Origin: Fidelibacterota bacterium
GTDB lineage: Bacteria; Fidelibacterota; UBA2242
Direction: 5' to 3'
Assembly: GCA_003645845.1 (NCBI GenBank)
Contig: QNCV01000083.1
Span: forward strand, 1 to 8,905
Length of the DNA stretch: 8,905 nt
The notes beneath the pieces were generated by a model that saw nothing but the letters and a program-made list of their open reading frames with translations, was not told where the DNA came from and did no database searches. The stretch's first letter is position 1; each line of letters opens with the position of its first letter. This document shows, piece after piece, positions 6,205 through 8,905 of this stretch. The position numbers and the translations under genes are program-made.

Positions 6205-7449
6205 TTATTCCGGGTATTCGGGTTTGGAAATTTTTCCGAGAAACAGTATAGCCCCCGTATCAATTTCGTGGATGGCAAAAATGAATGGATGATCAACGCG
6301 CATGGTTGGGATTGATTCACCGCCGCCACCTGTTGATGTAAAACATATCTCCACTGATGTCACCGCTGCGGCTTCGGTTCCTTCTTCACTGACATCAATA
6401 AAGGTTTTATGCATTACTTTGCTGATGTAAAGCCGGACATCCGGATTGATGCGTGAGAAATCGGCTTGTACCGGGTTGAATGCAACCGACATACCCAGTT
6501 GGCTCAGTACATCGTTTAGCTTTTTCTTGTATTCCACCTTGAATTTTGGCAGATACAGATTCATTTCGGTTTTTTGCAGGTCATCAAGCCAGGTATTCCA
6601 GACAGTTTGATCGATTTCGGAAATGAAGGAGTCGATATCAATGTTCCGTTCGGGCAGAATGACCAGCATACGGTAGTTGCCTGCTCCGTAAGGCAAATCG
6701 ACCACCTGGCAGGTATTATCTTCGTAATAAAGATGTTCACATTTATAGTTCATTAACTGACAATCTATCTGCTCGGATGATGAAATGTAAAAAGGCGCCG
6801 TCTGAGTCAGGTCCGGATTGAATTCGTAGGTCCAGCTACCATTAAAATAGATTGCATTGATCAGAAACATGATGGTGGTTGCGTCAATTGGTGGTTCGAC
6901 AATTTGCGGTATCTTTTCATTTGTATTTTCATTCACCCAGGCATTGATGATGTCAGCTGCATCGCTGCGTGAGAAATCCAGACTTTGAATCAGCGCATCA
7001 AAGTAGTTTGTATTTGTCGTGATAAAGGTATCCAGAACCGGAAAACCTTCCCGGCACCAGATCGAGTTGGCGATTCGAAAGTCAACCGAATTATCAATCA
7101 TCCGTAACCGATCAATCAAACTTCGATAGGATTGGTTGATTTCATCGGACGTTAGATTTGTAAATCCAAGTGTCGTCTTCATATCGTCAAAGGTTTTGCC
7201 GGATGCGCCGTTCAGTGTCATTCCCAGGGCCATGGAAACGCTGAACGGCGACAGGACAACATTGATTTCCGCGCTATTTTCAAGAGATTCTCGAAATAAT
7301 TCAAAACCGAAACTGTTGCTGTTTGCGGTAATCTCTTTTTCTATTTCTGTCAGAATACGGTTATCACCCGATGGGGATGTACCGGGATTGCCACAATTTT
7401 GAAAGCTTGTCTGGAACAATATTAAGAATATTACAGTCATCCTTCTCAT
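6205..7449 (-). CDS. Secreted or lipid-anchored serpin, inhibitory type (414 aa)
   Basis: Serpins trap proteases by inserting a cleaved reactive loop into their central sheet. Visible landmarks: NVVLSPFSVSMALGMTLNGA (63-82), INAIYFNGSW (197-206), LYLPKFKVEY (298-307), the hinge EEGTEAAAVT (355-364), and MRVDHPFIFAI (383-393), which fits the PROSITE serpin signature, ending in FLGKISKP. The hinge keeps Gly at P15, Thr at P14 and Ala at P12-P10, as in inhibitory members. By counting from the hinge, P1 would be Thr371 and P1' Ser372. However, the loop has an extra Gly4 stretch (374-377) and is six residues longer than in alpha1-antitrypsin by my count, so P1 is uncertain. The N-terminus has a signal sequence ending S-F-Q-N-C (Cys19), a non-classical lipobox; lipidation is possible but not secure. 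The ATG at 7449 is chosen over upstream frame extensions because of an AAGGAGAT ribosome site inside the previous gene's end. It is coupled to the 7454-7915 lipoprotein and followed by the barrel gene. Confidence 0.95.
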   Translation of the reverse strand: MRRMTVIFLILFQTSFQNCGNPGTSPSGDNRILTEIEKEITANSNSFGFELFRESLENSAEINVVLSPFSVSMALGMTLNGASGKTFDDMKTTLGFTNLTSDEINQSYRSLIDRLRMIDNSVDFRIANSIWCREGFPVLDTFITTNTNYFDALIQSLDFSRSDAADIINAWVNENTNEKIPQIVEPPIDATTIMFLINAIYFNGSWTYEFNPDLTQTAPFYISSSEQIDCQLMNYKCEHLYYEDNTCQVVDLPYGAGNYRMLVILPERNIDIDSFISEIDQTVWNTWLDDLQKTEMNLYLPKFKVEYKKKLNDVLSQLGMSVAFNPVQADFSRINPDVRLYISKVMHKTFIDVSEEGTEAAAVTSVEICFTSTGGGGESIPTMRVDHPFIFAIHEIDTGAILFLGKISKPEYPE

Positions 7450-7453
7450 CTTC

Positions 7454-7915
7454 TTATCTCCTTTTTTTAGCGATAGATATTGTAGCGGTATAATCATTAA
7501 AATCGTAGTCACCGGGATGGACCGGATAGGGATTCAGAGCGAGCAATTTTAGCTGATATCCTAAAGTATCGGTCGCTACATGCCGGGCGCTGTCTTCAAC
7601 GTCCACATACCCGAATATTTTTAGCGGTATCCGGATTTTCGGTTGGTGCCCGATCCGGAACCCCAGCGATATTTCCGCCTGACCTTCCCAGAAGCATTGG
7701 ACAAAGAGCGGGCAGCGGCCATCGTTGATTACATCGATAAAATCCAGCAAAAGGCTGTCTTCCGGAAAATAGGTGCTGTTGCCGACTTTGATTTCCACCG
7801 TATCCGGTACGGATTCGTGGTAAGTACTGATCAGTGGATTATCCAGGCAGGCGGGCAGGAGAATAAAAATTGCCGTACCTACAGGTATCATTACGATGAT
7901 TCTTGAATAGTTCAT
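7454..7915 (-). CDS. Small predicted lipoprotein with RCP...C.W.G motif (153 aa)
   Basis: The signal sequence ends F-I-L-L-P-A-C, a good lipobox with the lipidated cysteine at residue 23. The mature domain has LLDFIDVINDGRCP (56-69) followed by VQCFWEG (72-78), then a strand region and YQLKLLALNPYPVHPGDY (120-137). I recognise this from many Bacteroidota-type lipoproteins of unknown function, where a 'DsRCP..v.CvWaGea' core is followed by 'Y.i.L..l.PyP'. Cys68 and Cys74 are the conserved pair and could form a disulfide in the periplasm. I start at the ATG at 7915, not the in-frame ATG at 7951, because GAGGAG sits 6 nt upstream and the signal peptide begins properly. The stop is only 4 nt before the serpin ATG and the last codons contain the serpin's ribosome site, which implies translational coupling and a shared process. 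Function unknown. Confidence 0.85.
   Translation of the reverse strand: MNYSRIIVMIPVGTAIFILLPACLDNPLISTYHESVPDTVEIKVGNSTYFPEDSLLLDFIDVINDGRCPLFVQCFWEGQAEISLGFRIGHQPKIRIPLKIFGYVDVEDSARHVATDTLGYQLKLLALNPYPVHPGDYDFNDYTATISIAKKRR
7456..7463 (-). promoter_or_regulatory. Ribosome binding site of the serpin gene, inside the upstream gene
   Basis: The minus strand reads AAGGAGAT at 7463-7456. Its GGAG core is 8 nt before the serpin ATG at 7449, and it overlaps the last codons and TAA of the 153-residue lipoprotein. It fixes the serpin start against upstream in-frame alternatives and shows that the two genes are coupled. Confidence 0.75.
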
Positions 7916-7921
7916 GCACGA

Positions 7922-7927
7922 CTCCTC
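7922..7927 (-). promoter_or_regulatory. Ribosome binding site of the small lipoprotein gene
   Basis: GAGGAG on the minus strand lies 6 nt upstream of the ATG at 7915. It decides this start over the in-frame ATG 36 nt further upstream, which would place the ribosome site inside the coding region and put 12 polar residues before the signal sequence. Confidence 0.7.
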
Positions 7928-7999
7928 ATTTGTCAGATATTGAAAAGACAAAGATCGTTCCAGTTATTCTCGTCGAATAATGTGAGAAACGATAATGAT

Positions 8000-8028
8000 A
8001 AATCTCAGATTTCTGATAATAATATCAG
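8000..8028. repeat. Cluster of overlapping AT-rich palindromes upstream of the lipoprotein-serpin cluster
   Basis: Three overlapping inverted repeats are visible: AAATC-tca-GATTT (8000-8012), TCAG-attt-CTGA (8005-8016) and CTGATA-ataa-TATCAG (8013-8028). A GATAAT at 7991 and GATAAA at 7997 add direct copies of part of the motif. They lie 85-113 nt upstream of the lipoprotein start. An operator, or mRNA structure between the barrel gene and the cluster, is possible. The last stem is followed by T6 on the plus strand, but no plus-strand gene needs a terminator here. The remainder of this 155-nt gap shows no convincing gene or promoter. Confidence 0.35.
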
Positions 8029-8070
8029 TTTTTTGAGGGTTTTAATTTTATGTGGAAAGAGTGAGATAAT

Positions 8071-8905
8071 TTACAATCGGTAAACAATACCCATTGACCC
8101 AAACCATTTATCGTAAAACCGGTCGCTGTAGGCTGTTTCGTTGCGAATGTAAGCAAGTTTTCCCTGCAGGGAGAAGCGGTTATTAAACGGTCTTTCCCAG
8201 CCGAATAATAATTGATTCTGAATGTTTTGTTCGGGGTCGGGATTGGCAAGGATCCGCAGCCGATCAAGATTATTGGTGTATTCTTTTAGCTGAATATCGA
8301 TAATCATCTGGGTGTAGAACCCGATAATTTTTTCTGAAATCATAAACCGCCAGGCGGCGGCCTGAAAGGAGGCCTCGGGGCAGTTGGAGGCATTGGCCAG
8401 GTAACGGAAATACATGCCGATGATTGGCTTGTGATGTTTTTCGAAGCCCGCCTGAATCAGTAAAAGATTGTCTTTCTGTAAAACAGATTTACCCGCATTT
8501 GAACTATCGAGAGAGGTAAAAGCTCGGTCCGAATAGCGAATGGAATACCGTGCAATTTTAACCGAAGACGCAGCTCTTGGATTTGGTTTATGTTCAATCC
8601 GGAGGAAATACCCGCGATAGTCCGAAGTAAACTGACTGAACGACGGGAAACGATTATAACGGTAGTTTCCGCCGAAACAGATCGATGTGGAATGAAAAGA
8701 ATACTTCAGGCCCATATCAATTAGCTGATTTGAATATCCGTTGGCGGCCTGATACCACTGTTTATTAAATACTTCCCCGCTCATTTCGAGAGCAAACCCT
8801 TTCGAGAAGAGATAACTGTATTGAATAGTCAGAAGGTTGACGGATTTATCTTCTGAACGGTAATGATGGTAATGAATAAGGTTTGATAAGAGATTCAGCT
8901 GAAGA
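8071..8905 (-). CDS. C-terminal part of an outer-membrane beta-barrel-like protein (5' end outside the window)
   Basis: The frame is open from the window edge to the TAA at 8071-8073, giving at least 277 residues; an internal ATG at 8784 is not a likely start because coding-like sequence continues upstream of it (LLTIQYSYLFSKGFALEMSG). The protein shows repeated amphipathic beta-strand patterns with alternating aromatic or hydrophobic and polar residues, such as ALEMSGEVFNKQWYQ, YFLRIEHK, SVKIARYSIRYS and RFSLQGKLAYIRNETAYS. It ends in FGSMGIVYRL, a barrel-type final strand, although the last residue is Leu rather than the usual Phe or Trp. Tyr, Asn and Arg are frequent in the predicted loops. 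The missing N-terminal part may hold another domain, so the family cannot be named. A 155-nt gap separates it from the lipoprotein-serpin cluster; co-transcription is uncertain. Confidence 0.7.
   Translation of the reverse strand, partial: LQLNLLSNLIHYHHYRSEDKSVNLLTIQYSYLFSKGFALEMSGEVFNKQWYQAANGYSNQLIDMGLKYSFHSTSICFGGNYRYNRFPSFSQFTSDYRGYFLRIEHKPNPRAASSVKIARYSIRYSDRAFTSLDSSNAGKSVLQKDNLLLIQAGFEKHHKPIIGMYFRYLANASNCPEASFQAAAWRFMISEKIIGFYTQMIIDIQLKEYTNNLDRLRILANPDPEQNIQNQLLFGWERPFNNRFSLQGKLAYIRNETAYSDRFYDKWFGSMGIVYRL

Noticed and set aside
7949..7956. GATCTTTG on the minus strand as a Bacteroidota-type -7 box (TAnnTTTG) before the small lipoprotein gene
   Set aside because: It misses the first T and no TTG is found at a suitable distance upstream.
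8013..8036. CTGATA/TATCAG stem followed by T6 as a rho-independent terminator on the plus strand
   Set aside because: The stem is only 6 bp and AT-rich, and no plus-strand gene precedes it; in the direction of transcription the T-run is on the wrong side.
1..8905. tRNA, rRNA, CRISPR, insertion sequence, prophage or toxin-antitoxin module
   Set aside because: No cloverleaf-like sequence in the gaps, no regularly spaced repeats, no transposase or integrase motifs, and the small gene next to the serpin has a lipobox rather than antitoxin features.

Overview
This is 8.9 kb of a Gram-negative bacterium, with every convincing gene on the minus strand, so transcription runs from high to low coordinates. 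The best taxonomic clue is the C-terminus of the 824-residue protein. It carries a 'YPNPFNA..TIRYDLP ... LLGQEVKTL ... GVYIVQL' module, the type A sorting domain of type IX secretion (T9SS) cargo. That spelling of the module is typical of the FCB superphylum (Ignavibacteria, Calditrichota, KSB1, Marinimicrobia and relatives) rather than classical Bacteroidia. The 'PLExGNxWxY' lipoproteins and the two outer-membrane barrels fit the same group. The phylum cannot be fixed from this window alone.

Layout in order of transcription. (a) 8905-8071: C-terminal part of an outer-membrane beta-barrel-like protein, whose start lies outside the window. (b) 8070-7916: AT-rich intergenic region with overlapping small palindromes. 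(c) 7915-4418: a tight cluster of three genes. A small lipoprotein with an RCP...C.W.G motif is followed 4 nt later by a predicted secreted serpin of inhibitory type, and 17 nt after that by a 589-residue barrel-like protein. (d) 4323-1221: a DUF3160 protein with a T9SS tail, then 19 nt later a 202-residue lipoprotein. (e) 1220-1013: a gap containing a good sigma-70-like promoter and an open frame that may be a gene remnant. (f) 1012-1: a second lipoprotein related to the one in (d), then 12 nt later the start of a membrane protein that runs off the window.

Every complete gene has a signal peptide or lipobox, so this is a cell-envelope or surface locus with no visible cytosolic enzyme, RNA gene, CRISPR array or mobile element. 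The strongest functional assignment is the serpin, which is presumably anchored to or exported into the envelope to trap serine or cysteine proteases. It appears translationally coupled to a small disulfide-candidate lipoprotein of unknown role. The DUF3160 protein is predicted to be delivered to the cell surface by T9SS. The two lipoproteins flanking the promoter are probable paralogues. No joint pathway can be proven. A surface protein-protection or surface-display locus is the most economical reading, and it is inference.
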